Of a stretch of 64,000 bases of DNA, positions 1 through 11,404 are shown in pieces. Position 1 is the stretch's first letter; each line of letters starts with the position of its first letter. The stretch lies in the NCBI RefSeq assembly GCF_963675165.1, contig NC_087382.1, forward strand, positions 4,193,963 to 4,257,962, in the 5' to 3' direction. Below the pieces are notes generated by a model. That model saw only the letters and a list, made by a program, of their open reading frames with translations. It searched no databases and was not told where the DNA came from. The stretch is from Halichondria panicea (taxonomy: Eukaryota; Porifera; Demospongiae; Suberitida; Halichondriidae). The position numbers and the translations under genes are program-made.

Positions 1-317
1 TGCTCGCAAAACATTCTAGCATTGTATATATTCTACCATATCTGCCTTCCTGTAATAATTATACTATGTGCATATTATTACCAATTAACTATTGCTTATA
101 AAATACCATCATGCCCCTCCCTCTTGCCCCTCCCTCTTACTTATTTCTCCACACAATTTCTTCACAAAATAACGACTGCACTAAATAAGCACATGCAATA
201 CAGAACCATGTGATTATCTATTATAAAGTACAGCTATATACACCTAACTATAAAAATGATAAAATTCCAGCTTTCTGTCTGTTCAGCTTAATTCTCACGG
301 ATGAGCTCCTATTTAAG

Positions 318-1281
318 TTACTCGCACGTTGGTGCCATACATGACTTAGCACGAACTCTCATCTCAGCATAATCGAAGGCCATGAAACCTCCAGCGCTTC
401 TTTGATGGAGCTGTGGACGAGGGTCTAATGATATACCAACGTTGTAGCAGTCGTCGACGTTGAACCACCACCCTCCATTTCTACGTGCAGCACATGGGTT
501 TTCGTTGTTTCTATCTTCTGTAGTAAATTTCAATGCATTGTGATAACCAAAGAAGTCGAATCCAGTGTGCTGTTGGTCAGAAACTTGCAGTGTGTAGCTT
601 GTGCCGGGTCCTTCAACTTGAAATTGACCATACGACAATATCAATTTTGTGCCGTTAATTTTGCTCACTTCAATTTCTACCTCCATTGGCTGTGCATTTG
701 TAAGACAGTGCATGTTCTTTAGTCCGTACCAGAACTCGCCACTCAGGTTTCCGAATCCATTCTCATAATCGACCCAATTTCTGTCGAAATATATTCTCTC
801 AGCAACGTTTGGTGTCCTTCGAACGAGAACGATCCATCCACCATCACCACTCTCCATGTTACAGCGTGCTTGCACTGGGGATAAGTCCAGGCCAAATGGC
901 GTAGTTGGGCAGAAATCTTTGATGTTATAGATACCAGATTCCAGGTTTTGGTCCAGTAATGTTTTGGAGACTTGTGCTATCTGCGAATGTGTACGGTGGT
1001 TAAGGCATTGTATAATTATACATGTATTTAATTTAATTTTGTTATCTATTTGCTTGCTATGTACATATCCATGTATATGCAGTGAATAGCTTTATTTCAC
1101 TTGTACAAAATGTATGTATTACCTGGCAACAGTCCTTGTGCATAGCCGTGGTACATGTTTTCTTTAGCTGTAGCGCTTCCGTAAGAGATTGTTGGAAACG
1201 ATCGGAGCAATCGCTGATTGGAGTACCAGTTGCAGTTGCCATGAGACCAGCAACTACTATCACCACTGCTTTCCACTCCAT
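318..1281 (-). CDS. secreted fibrinogen-related protein, subfamily 1 copy 1
   Basis: Two exons: 1123..1281 and 318..980 on the minus strand, joined in phase 0 (exon 1 ends CAG before GTAATA; exon 2 follows an AG at 981-982), giving 273 residues. Residues 1-20 are a hydrophobic signal peptide starting MEWKAVVIVV. Residues 21-53 form a short module with cysteines ending KDCCQ. The rest is a fibrinogen C-terminal domain: SGIYNI, CNMESGDGGW, then the typical WVDYENGFGNLSGEFWYGL block, GFDFF, a GGWWFN motif with a nearby Cys, and the ending DYAEMRVRAKSC. The usual DxDxD calcium loop reads DRNNEN here, so calcium binding may be altered. FReDs are secreted lectin-like proteins that commonly bind acetylated sugars or microbes; that role is inferred from the family. 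It differs from copies 2 and 3 by very few residues (for example AERIYF instead of AERTYF). Confidence 0.88.
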
Positions 1282-1369
1282 GATTAAAATTCTTGACTAA
1301 AGATTTATTGATGTGAAGATTTCTTCTTAAAGCGTCTATTGTAATTATTTTTTGCCTCTCGCAAAACTC

Positions 1370-1377
1370 CTTTTATA
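1370..1377 (-). promoter_or_regulatory. TATA box of FReD copy 1
   Basis: TATAAAAG on the minus strand, about 90 bases upstream of the ATG. The same octamer stands at the same distance upstream of the other copies with intact upstream DNA, so it is probably the core promoter element of the family. Confidence 0.65.
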
Positions 1378-2078
1378 CTGTCTGATAGTCGATATGAAAA
1401 ACATGGCATAATTTTAACACTATATCACTGTTAGCATCCTCAGTGACTATACTCTATATGGTATCTCACTACATTGTCATTGTTCATAAAACTGCTGAGT
1501 CTACATGTCCTGTGAAGCCTTACAGGAATACAATGAGCTCGTTTAGCGTGTGATGTCTTGTGAACTTTGTATATATAGGCCTATACAGTGCATTATCTGT
1601 CACATCCTCTAAAGCCAACAACATGACTTCATCCATGTTGTGTACGGTAACGTACCGTTGCAAAGAAAAGTGTGTGACGGTTGACGAAGATTTTGTTTAA
1701 CTTTGCAAATTCGTAAAGTTAAGGCTTCGTGGTTTCATAATTATTAAACTCTTCAGGAAGGCCTTTCCAAACTTTTTTTTTCGAAGCAAGCGAACTTTTT
1801 CTTATGCAGCAGCCACATATGCGCCATCATGTGCAGTATTCCCAAATTACCCGAAGACTTCGCAAACTTTTTTTGCAACGTGTCGTACACATTTATTGCT
1901 GATGATGTGACTATACTTTAAATGTCTTATTGCCCGTTATTGACTGGTTGACTAGTAATTATGGCTTATAACCAACCTCAGCCTCGGGCGCACTAATTTC
2001 CTAATATACCGTATATTATGCTCGATCAGAGGCCGTCTTGTATAAAGGCCGCTCTCAATATCCCTCTATAACGCTTAT

Positions 2079-2758
2079 ATAGTGCAATTCAGCATAAACT
2101 TCCGAAATTGTATTTGCACTCCAAAATTGAGTATTCTACAACAGCTTCATTGAAGGCTCACTAGTGATTACTTACATTATTAGGAGTGTAGGAACTTATT
2201 TCTGAAAAAATTAATTAATGAAAGACGTTAAAAATGGCACAAAAGGTTGGTCCAAACGAATGTTAGGCCACGCCCACTCCTAAACTACCTCAGAACTTGT
2301 TCCCTGTACCATCTGCGCAAAATTTGTGAGCGTAACTTTTTTTTCATCCACTTATAATGCTATATATGAAGTTTTGATGTCTGTATGTGTACAGTGATTG
2401 ACTAGAATCCATTTATAGGAAAAACCCCTAAAAGTGACTTGTGGTTTACTGCATTGACATTTTTAAAATTCCTGAGCGTAGAATGGTTTGCAATGGAATG
2501 TAAGGCATGCATAACAAATTTGGTGTTGTAAAATTGAGCAGGGGAGGAGTTGAATCCTTTTGAAGCAAAATCAATCAATCAATCCAAATCAATTAGTGAG
2601 GCGTTAAGTGTATTCATGAACATTGAATCCATACAAAATGTAGGCCCACCACCTCTTAGTTGACCTGCATAGTTGAATAGTGGCCTTAGTGATTCATTAC
2701 TGAGTTATTATGTCTAATTGTAAAACAACATTTTGGAAGTTTATGCTGAATCGCACTA
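2079..2758. mobile_element. TA-flanked MITE in the spacer between FReD copies 1 and 2
   Basis: The ends are inverted repeats of about 25 bases (left AGTGCAATTCAGCATAAACT, right its near complement ending in GCACTA). The spacer between copies 2 and 3 carries the empty site at about 5510-5530, where the flanks join with a single TA. No transposase reading frame is visible. It looks like a non-autonomous mariner-type element inserted after the unit duplication. Confidence 0.7.
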
Positions 2759-3513
2759 TAATTGGCCCATAAAGATTTCTGTGTACTTGTTTACCACTAA
2801 CTCTTATATATAGCGCCAGTTTGACTAATTTCATCCCATTAACCAGCTGACTATTATTAATAAGAGCTAGATTATTTCTTAGACTGCCTACTCTAGCCTC
2901 TCGATCAGCATTTAACTGATATTATACTATACATGTACTGGATCATTGTTAAAAGTCCTTGATTGCTCAACCCTACAGCTGATATACTGTTTAAATAAGC
3001 GTGTGAGGTCTTGTACCGTATTACTAGATTATTTTGCGGGTGAAAAACCTTTGCGAATGAGCCAAATCAGCAGAAAATTTGATCATTTGCAATCTAACTA
3101 TTGCGTTCTGGCAAGGATCGTGTGTATTTACTAGTAATCATTGCTGACTTTATTGTTGCGAATTGATCAACCATCGCAAAGTTTGCAAATGTTTGATGCT
3201 CGCAAAACATTCTAGCATTGTATATATTCTACCATATCTGCCTTCCTGTAATAATTATACTATGTGCATATTATTACCAATTAACTATTGCTTATAAAAT
3301 ACCATCATGCCCCTCCCTCTTGCCCCTCCCTCTTACTTATTTCTCCACACAATTTCTTCACAAAATAATGACTGCACTAAATAAGCACATGCAATACAGA
3401 ACCATGTGATTATCTACTATAAAGTACAGCTATATACACCTAACTATAAAAATGATAAAATTCCAGCTTTCTGTCTGTTCAGCTTAATTCTCACGGATGA
3501 GCTCCTACTTAGG

Positions 3514-4476
3514 TTACTCGCACGTTGGTGCCATACATGACTTAGCACGAACTCTCATCTCAGCATAATCAAAGGCCATGAAACCTCCAGCGCTTCTTTG
3601 ATGGAGCTGTGGACGAGGGTCTAATGATATACCAACGTTGTAGCAGTCGTCGACGTTGAACCACCACCCTCCATTTCTACGTGCAGCACATGGGTTTTCG
3701 TTGTTTCTATCTTCTGTAGTAAATTTCAATGCATTGTGATAACCAAAGAAGTCGAATCCAGTGTGCTGTTGGTCAGAAACTTGCAGTGTGTAGCTTGTGC
3801 CGGGTCCTTCAACTTGAAATTGACCATATGACAATATCAATTTTGTGCCGTTAATTTTGCTCACTTCAATTTCTACCTCCATTGGCTGTGCATTTGTAAG
3901 ACAGTGCATGTTCTTTAGTCCGTACCAGAACTCGCCACTCAGGTTTCCGAATCCATTCTCATAATCGACCCAATTTCTGTCGAAATATGTTCGCTCAGCA
4001 ACGTTTGGTGTCCTTCGAACGAGAACGATCCATCCACCATCACCACTCTCCATGTTACAGCGTGCTTGCACTGGGGATAAGTCCAGGCCAAATGGCGTAG
4101 TTGGGCAGAAATCTTTGATGTTATAGATACCAGATTCCAGGTTTTGGTCCAGTAATGTTTTGGAGACTTGTGCTATCTGCGAATGTGTATGGTGGTTAAG
4201 GCATTGTATAATTATACATGTATTTAATTTAATTTGTTATCTATTTGCTTGCTATGTACATATCCATGTATATATGTGAATAGCTTTATTTCACTTGTAC
4301 AAATGTATATGTATTACCTGGCAACAGTCCTTGTGCATAGCCGTGGCACATGTTTTCTTCAGCTGTAGCGCTTCCGTAAGAGATTGTTGGAAACGATCGG
4401 AGCAATCGCTGATTGGAGTACCAGTTGCAGTTGCCATGAGACCAGCAACTACTATCACCACAGCTTTCCACTCCAT
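3514..4476 (-). CDS. secreted fibrinogen-related protein, subfamily 1 copy 2
   Basis: Exons 4318..4476 and 3514..4176 on the minus strand with the same phase-0 junction as copy 1, giving 273 residues. Signal peptide, KDCCQ module and full fibrinogen domain are all intact. The fibrinogen exon is identical at protein level to that of copy 3, although each has its own flanking indels, which points to very recent duplication or gene conversion. No disabling change was seen. Function as for other secreted FReDs: extracellular recognition or matrix binding, inferred from the family. Confidence 0.88.
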
Positions 4477-4563
4477 GATTAAAATTCTTGAATGAAGATT
4501 TATTGATGTGAAGATTTCTTCTTAAGCGTTGATTGTAATTATTTTTTGCCTCTCGCAAAACTC

Positions 4564-4571
4564 CTTTTATA
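4564..4571 (-). promoter_or_regulatory. TATA box of FReD copy 2
   Basis: TATAAAAG on the minus strand, 88 bases upstream of the ATG at 4476, in the same context as in copy 1. Confidence 0.6.
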
Positions 4572-5345
4572 CTGTCTGATAGTCGATATGAAAAACATGG
4601 CATAATTTTAACACTATATCACTGTTAGCATCCTCAGTGACTATACTCTATATGGTATCTCACTATATTGTCATTGTTCATAAAACTGCTGAGTCTACAT
4701 GTCCTGTGAAGCCTTACAGGAATATAACAATGAGCTCGTTTGGCGTGTGATGTCTTGTGAACTTTGTACCGTTGCAAAGAAAAGTGTGTGACGTTTGATG
4801 AAGACTTTGTTTAACGTTGCAAAGGTTCGTAAAGTTAAGGCTTCGTGGTTTCATAATTATTAAACTCTTCAGGAAGGCCTTTCCAAACTTTTTTTCGAAG
4901 CAGGTGAACTTTTTAATGAAGCCTATACAGCAGCCACATATGCGCCATCATGTGCAGTATTCCCAAATTACCCGAAGACTTCGCAAACTTTTTTAGCAAC
5001 GTGTCGTACACATTTATTGCTGATGATGTGACTATACTTTAAATGTCTTATTGCCCACTAATTTCCTAATACCGTATATGCTCGATCAGAGCAGCTCTTG
5101 TATAAAGGCCGCTCTCAAATACCTTATTGTTACTATTATAAACGGGTACTAATTTTAGCGAATTTTAGTGAATTTGTAATTAACTCTAAATTAAGTATGC
5201 GCTAATAATAAAACACAATTCTATATACGTGACTATATCTACAACAAAGTTCACAAAGTTCAACAAGTTCGAAATTGAATTGAATTGATAACTTTCACAT
5301 TTGCAATTATTGTTGGTATAACATAATTATAAAAAAAACAAACAT

Positions 5346-5400
5346 TTCATTCCATGTCAATAAGTGTGTGACCCCCCCCCCCCCAGAATCCCTGGACCCC
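5346..5400 (+). pseudogene. fragment of UBE4A intron 1 / exon 2 junction
   Basis: A stretch containing TGTGTGAC, a run of C and CAGAATCCCTGGACC matches the 3' end of intron 1 and start of exon 2 of the UBE4A gene at about 18545-18600 (TGTGTGACA, C-run, CAGAATCACTGGACC). It lies in a FReD spacer far from the parent gene, has no reading frame and is a displaced copy of a splice-acceptor region. The C-run alone could be chance, but the matches on both sides of it are not. Confidence 0.6.
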
Positions 5401-6283
5401 CCCCTAGCTCTGGTCAACTACAATATAGTCTAACACGTACATAAAATAATGTATATAATTATACCACAGTTTGTGGACGATTATCCAATAATTATATATC
5501 CCTCTATAACGCTTATAATTGGCCCATAACGATTTCTGTGTACTTGTTTACCACTGGCTGTCTCACTAACTCTTATATAGCGCCAGTTTGACTAATTTCA
5601 TCCCATTAACCAGCTGACTATTATTAATAAGAGCTATAGATTATTTCTTAGACTGCCTACTCTAGCCTCTCGATCAGCATTTAACTGGTACTATACTATC
5701 ATGCACTGGATCATTGTTAAAAGTCCTTGATTGCTCAACCCTACACCTGATATACTATTTAAATAAGCATGTGAGGTCTTGTACCATATTACTAGATTAT
5801 TTTGCGGGTGAAAAACCTTTGTGAATGAGCCAAATCAGCAGAAAATTTGATCCTTTGCAATCTAACTATTGCGTTCTGGCAAGGATCGTGTGTATTTACT
5901 AGTAATAATTTAGATTTTGCGGATTTTATTGTTGCGAATTGATCAACCATTGCAAAGTTTGCAAATTTTTGATGCTCGCAAAACATTCTAGCATTGTATA
6001 TATTCTACCATATCTGCCTCCCTGTAATAATTATACTATGTGCATCAATTAACTATTGCTTATAAAATACCATCATGCCCCTCCCTCTTGCCCCTCCCTC
6101 TTACTTATTTCTCCACACAATTTCTACAAAATAATGACTGCACTAAATAAGCACATGCAATACAGAACCATGTGATGCTCTATATACTATAAAGTATACA
6201 GCTATACACCTAACTATAAAAATGATAAAATTCCAGCTTTCTGTCTGTTCAGCTTAATTCTCACAGATGAGTACCCATTTAAG

Positions 6284-7246
6284 TTACTCGCACGTTGGTG
6301 CCATACATGACTTAGCACGAACTCTCATCTCAGCATAATCGAAGGCCATGAAACCTCCAGCGCTTCTTTGATGGAGCTGTGGACGAGGGTCTAATGATAT
6401 ACCAACGTTGTAGCAGTCGTCGACGTTGAACCACCACCCTCCATTTCTACGTGCAGCACATGGGTTTTCGTTGTTTCTATCTTCTGTAGTAAATTTCAAT
6501 GCATTGTGATAACCAAAGAAGTCGAATCCAGTGTGCTGTTGGTCAGAAACTTGCAGTGTGTAGCTTGTGCCGGGTCCTTCAACTTGAAATTGACCATACG
6601 ACAATATCAATTTTGTGCCGTTAATTTTGCTCACTTCAATTTCTACCTCCATTGGCTGTGCATTTGTAAGACAGTGCATGTTCTTTAGTCCGTACCAGAA
6701 CTCGCCACTCAGGTTTCCGAATCCATTCTCATAATCGACCCAATTTCTGTCGAAATATGTTCGCTCAGCAACGTTTGGTGTCCTTCGAACGAGAACGATC
6801 CATCCACCATCACCACTCTCCATGTTACAGCGTGCTTGCACTGGGGATAAGTCCAGGCCAAATGGCGTAGTTGGGCAGAAATCTTTGATGTTATAGATAC
6901 CAGATTCCAGGTTTTGGTCCAGTAATGTTTTGGAGACTTGTGCTATCTGCGAATGTGTATGGTGGTTAAGGCATTGTATAATTATACATGTATTTAATTT
7001 AATTTTGTTATCTATTTGCTTGCTATGTATATATCCATGTATATGTGAATAGCTTTATTTCACTTGTACAAAATGTATATGTATTACCTGGCAACAGTCC
7101 TTGTGCATAGCCGTGGCACATGTTTTCTTCAGCTGTAGCGCTTCCGTAAGAGATTGTTGGAAACGATCGGAGCAATCGCTGATTGGAGTACCAGTTGCAG
7201 TTGCCATGAGACCAGCAACTACTATCACCACAGCTTTCCACTCCAT
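6284..7246 (-). CDS. secreted fibrinogen-related protein, subfamily 1 copy 3
   Basis: Exons 7088..7246 and 6284..6946 on the minus strand, phase-0 junction, 273 residues. The domain order is signal peptide, KDCCQ cysteine module, fibrinogen C-terminal domain. The fibrinogen exon protein is the same as that of copy 2. Its spacer on the upstream side carries a LINE insertion (7889-8479) that the other units lack. No frameshift or internal stop is visible. Confidence 0.88.
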
Positions 7247-7341
7247 GGTTAAAAAAATTCTTGAATGAAGATTTATTGATGTGAAGATTTCTTCTTAAAG
7301 TAAGCGTTGATTGTAATTATTTTTTGCCTCTCGCAAAACTC

Positions 7342-7349
7342 CTTTTATA
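7342..7349 (-). promoter_or_regulatory. TATA box of FReD copy 3
   Basis: TATAAAAG on the minus strand, 96 bases upstream of the ATG at 7246, in the conserved upstream block. Confidence 0.6.
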
Positions 7350-7888
7350 CTGTCTGATAGTCGATATGAAAACATGCATAATTTTAACACTATATCACTG
7401 TTAGCATCCTCAGTGACTATACTCTATATGGTATCTCACTACATTGTCATTGTTCATAAAACTGCTGAGTCTACATGTCCTGTGAAGCCTTACAGGAATA
7501 CAACAATGAGCTCGTTTAGCGTGTGATGTCTTGTGAACTTTGTACCGTTGCAAAGAAAAGTGTGTAACTTTGCAAAGGTTCGTAAAGTTAAGGCTTCGTG
7601 GTTTCATAATTATTAAACTCTTCAGGAAGGCCTTTCCAAACTTTTTTTTTCGAGGCAGGCGAACTTTTTAATGAAGCTTATACAGCAGCCACATATGCGC
7701 CATCATGTGTAGTATTCCCAAATTACCCGAAGACTTCGCAAACTTTTTTTGCAACGTGTCGTACACATATAATTATTGCTGATCATGTGACTATACTTTA
7801 AATGTCTTATTGCCCGTTATTGACTGGTTGACTAGTAATTATGGCTTATAACCAACCTCAGCCTCGGGCGTACTAATTTCCTAATACC

Positions 7889-8479
7889 TTTTTTTTTTTT
7901 TATTTTATTATTTTTTTTTTTTATGAAAGATTTAGCAATTAATTGCAAGGATACACAAATAGCTACAAAGCTAGGGTGAAGTGAGTCCTATAACATACGT
8001 TTTAATAGTTACAACATGTCAACTAGATGTGAATACAGATGTGACTTAAATGAACTTATACTAGTACAGTCTACTAAAGTAAAGTCCTTGTGGCTAACCA
8101 GCCTATTCCATATTGTGATTGCATGCGGAAAAAATGAGAATTTATAAAAGGATGTTCTACATTGGTAGGGGACCAGAGTAAAACAGTTAACAGTTCTACT
8201 ACTGTACGTCATATTCTCTTGGTTGCTGGGTTGTTTGGGAAGTCAGTTAGATTGTATAGTATTTTGAAAAGGTGGCATAGCACCGCAGCAAGGCGCCTCA
8301 GCTGCAGAGAAGGAAGCCTGGTCAAGGTGAGCAATTCTTCACTTTTCAAATTCCATTTCTTCAGACAGACTCTCATAGCAAATCTCTGGACTTTTTCTAA
8401 ATTGTTTATTTCACACTTGTGAAATGGGTTCCATACAGAGGATGCGTACTCCAGATGTGGTCTCACGAACGATGAGACA
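7889..8479 (-). mobile_element. 5'-truncated LINE 3' end (reverse-transcriptase C-terminus)
   Basis: On the minus strand, 8466-8209 encodes a stretch with RPHLEYASSVWNPF, LEKVQR and LPSLQLRRL, typical of the region after the reverse-transcriptase palm in jockey/CR1-like LINEs. After a one-base frame change, 8212-8009 encodes SFFPHAITIWNRL, the typical LINE C-terminus. The minus-strand 3' end is A-rich (T-rich on plus, 7889-7921), consistent with a poly(A) tail. The corresponding spacers of FReD units 1, 2 and 4 lack it, so the empty site is known. It is a dead copy. Confidence 0.85.
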
Positions 8480-8738
8480 ATATATTATGCTTGATCAGAG
8501 GCCGCTCTTGTATAAAGGCCGCTCTCAAATACCTTATTGTTACTATTATAAACGGGTACTAATTTTAGCGAATTTTAGCGAATTTGTAATTAACTCTAAA
8601 TTAAGTACGTGCTAATAATAAAACGCAATTCTATACAATTATAGTCTCTGATTCAGTAACTATATCTACAACAAAGTTCACAAAATTGTCATGTTCAGTT
8701 CTTTTCCCTTCTTTTCGTACTCACAACTATCAGGATCA

Positions 8739-9241
8739 TCATGCACCGAAAGCTGGGCAACCTTTGGGACGCACTCGTAGCTCAGCATAATCATAGGGAA
8801 TATAGTAAAATAGGTCATCGTGATATAGCTGAGGTTTCGGCGTGTCAGTTAGATATATGCCGTAGCAGTTATTAAACCAGAATCCGCCTTCGTTGAAAAA
8901 TTTTGAACAACTGCCGGAGTCTAGGTCATTATCTTGATCAAATGTGACGTCATAATATCCTATATCCTCACTCTAACACATTGGAATCTGCAAAGAAAAA
9001 GGAGCTGAAACTAAATGTCCACTTGAAGTGGCCTTATGTATGATTATATAATTATGTGCATATGTGCATGCATGTTACCTGGCCAGCAGTCCTTGTACAT
9101 AGCCGTGGCACATGTTTTCTTCAGCTGTAGCACTTCCGTAAGAGATTTATGGAAACGAGCGGAGCAATCATCACTGATTGGAGTCCCAGTTGCAGTTGCC
9201 ATGAGACCAGCAACTACTATCACCACTGCTTTCCACTCCAT
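8739..9241 (-). pseudogene. chimeric, decayed FReD copy (subfamily-1 5' end, subfamily-2 3' end)
   Basis: The signal-peptide exon (ATG at 9241) is a subfamily-1 exon starting MEWKAVVIVV, but near its donor the KDCCQ end reads KDCW because of a one-base insertion. The fibrinogen remnant 8739-8946 encodes only the last third of the domain and matches subfamily 2 (EGGFWFNNCY, DYAELRVRPKGC). Homology stops abruptly at about 8946 and the front two thirds of the domain are missing. A TATAAAAG lies at 9339-9346, so the promoter may survive. It cannot encode a complete FReD. Confidence 0.8.
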
Positions 9242-9557
9242 GATTGAATGAAGGAATTGATTTCTTGATATGAAGCTTTCTTCTTATAATTATATAGCGT
9301 CGATCACAATTATTAATTTTGTTTGCCTTCCCAAACTTCTTTTATACTGAAATTCGGTTATGTTAAGCATGCATAATAATATACTGTACTTGCTGTATGT
9401 TTTCTGTGTACCAATACCATGCATATGTTGTTTACCACTTGTTGTCTCCACTGATAGCATCAGTGTGGCTATATTGGTACTACACAGGTTCATCGTTAAG
9501 AGGACTTAATTGCTATCGTGTGTGAACTCTATGGCTGATTTTATTGAAGTAGTGTTT

Positions 9558-10040
9558 GATGTCTTGTGAAATTTGTAGCATTCTGTACCCAGCGGTGTAT
9601 GTTATCCATCATCTGCCACATTGTGTACTGTAAAGCCCTGCATGGCTCCATGTGTTTGTGTATACAGCTATGCATGAGTTGGTATAGCGTGAGATGTCTT
9701 GTGAAATTTGTAGCATTCTGTACCCAGCGGTGTATGTTATCCATCATCTGCCACATTGTGTACTGTAAAGCCCTGCATGGCTCCATGTGTTTGTGTATAC
9801 AGCTATGCATGAGTTGGTATAGCGTGAGATGTCTTGTGAACTTTGTAGCCCTGCGGTGCATGTTATCCACCATCTACCACATACTGTATGCATGACTCTA
9901 GCGTACAGCAATAAGCAATAAGTTGGTATAATTATAGTGTGAGATGTCTAGTGAACTTTGTAGCCCTCTATACAGTGCATTTTCCACCATCGACCACTTT
10001 TGTGTACTGTATAAAGCCTTGCATGCATGACTCATATATA
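9558..10040. repeat. 135-bp tandem repeat
   Basis: Units begin at 9558, 9693 and 9828 with GATGTCTTGTGAA; the first two are nearly identical, the third is partial, and a more diverged fourth follows from about 9942. The unit resembles the region just upstream of the FReD promoters (GTGATGTCTTGTGAACTTTG), so it appears to be an amplified piece of FReD upstream DNA. Open frames across it are by-products of the repeat. The remainder of 9242-10342 holds no gene that I can see. Confidence 0.85.
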
Positions 10041-10342
10041 TACAGCAATAAGTTGCTCTTGTGATGTGTAGCCCTATTTTCACTAATTCATTATATTAAT
10101 GACTGCACAAAATGCTAACTCGTGATTCTCTCTTCCTATTTGTTAAACGAGTGCATTTTTTTTAATCAACTCCAACTTTATTTTGTTATAAATGCTATAT
10201 AATTATAAGCACACGTAAATACAGAACCATGTGATGCTCTATACTATAAAGTATACAGCTATACACCTAATTATAAAAATGACAAAATTCCAGCTTTTTG
10301 TCTGTTCAGCTTAATTCTCACAGATGAGTATACCCATTTAAG

Positions 10343-11308
10343 TTACTCGCACGTTGGTGCCATACACGACTTAGCACGAACTCTCATCTCAGCATAATCG
10401 AAGGCCATGAAACCTCCAGCGCTTCTTTGATGGAGCTGTGGACGAGGGTCTAATGATATACCAACGTTGTAGCAGTCGTCGACGTTGAACCACCACCCTC
10501 CATTTCTACGTGCAGCACATGGGTTTTCGTTGTTTCTATCTTCTGTAGTAAATTTCAATGCATTGTGATAACCAAAGAAGTCGAATCCAGTGTGCTGTTG
10601 GTCAGAAACATGCAGTGTGTAGCTTGTGCCGGGTCCTTCAACTTGAAATTGACCATACGACAATATCAATTTTGTGCCGTTAATTTTCCTCACTTCAATT
10701 TCGACCTCCATTGGCTGTGCATTTGTAAGACAGTGCATGTTCTTTAGTCCGTACCAGAACTCGCCACTCAGGTTTCCGAATCCATTCTCATAATCGACCC
10801 AATTTCTGTCGAAATATATTCTCTCAGCAACGTCTGGTGTCCTTCGAACGAGAACGATCCATCCACCATCACCACTCTCCATGTTACAGCGTGCTTGCAC
10901 TGGGGATAAGTCCAGGCCAAATGGCGTAGTTGGGCAGAAATCTTTGATGTTATAGATTCCAGATTCCAGGTTTTGGTCCAGTAATGTTTTGGAGACTTGA
11001 GCTATCTGCGAATGTGTATGGTTGTTAAGGCATTGTATAATTATATATACATGTATTTAATTTAATTTGTTATCTATTTGCTTGCTATGTACATATCCAT
11101 GTATATGTGAATAGCTTTATTTCACTTGTACAAAATGTATATGTATTACCTGGCAACAGTCCTTGTGCATAGCCGTGGCACATGTTTGCTTCAGCTGTAG
11201 CGTTTCCGTAAGAGATTGTTGGAAACGATCAGAGCAATCGCTGATTGGAGTACCAGTTGCAGTTGCCATGAGACCAGCAACTACTATCACCACTGCTTTC
11301 CACTCCAT
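10343..11308 (-). CDS. secreted fibrinogen-related protein, subfamily 1 copy 4
   Basis: Exons 11150..11308 and 10343..11005 on the minus strand with a phase-0 junction, 273 residues. The most diverged intact subfamily-1 copy: PDVAERIYF, EVRKING and TLHVSDQQ replace the residues in copies 1-3, and exon 1 reads LQLKQTC. Signal peptide, cysteine module and complete fibrinogen domain are present. It lies between the chimeric copy and the first subfamily-2 pseudogene, so the array has been shuffled after subfamily divergence. Confidence 0.88.
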
Positions 11309-11396
11309 GATTAAAATTCTTGAATGAAGATTTATTGATGTGAAGATTTCTTCTAAAGCGTCGATTGTAATTATTTTTTGCCTCTCGCAAAACTCC

Positions 11397-11404
11397 TTTT
11401 ATAC
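11397..11404 (-). promoter_or_regulatory. TATA box of FReD copy 4
   Basis: TATAAAAG on the minus strand, 89 bases upstream of the ATG at 11308. Confidence 0.6.

Larger units (their letters stand above)
1..8480. repeat. tandem gene-sized repeat units of the FReD array
   Basis: The opening sequence of the window recurs at 3197 and 5973, so whole gene units (gene plus several hundred bases of both flanks) are tandemly duplicated with units of about 3.2 and 2.8 kb. Unit lengths differ mainly through transposon insertions and small indels. The fourth subfamily-1 gene at 10343-11308 has the same flanks but a different spacer. Near identity of both coding and spacer DNA indicates recent duplication or gene conversion. 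The intergenic parts (1282-3196, 4477-5972, 7247-8738) hold these flanks and no other gene that I can recognise. Confidence 0.9.

Noticed and set aside
540-722. Plus-strand 60-residue frames recurring in each FReD copy
   Set aside because: They are antisense to the fibrinogen exon and are conserved only because the gene is duplicated.
4286-4603. Minus-strand 105-residue frame overlapping a FReD signal exon
   Set aside because: It is an out-of-frame reading across 5' flank, signal exon and intron start.
9541-9895. Overlapping frames of about 110 residues on both strands
   Set aside because: They are produced by the 135-bp tandem repeat, with no homology or splice context.
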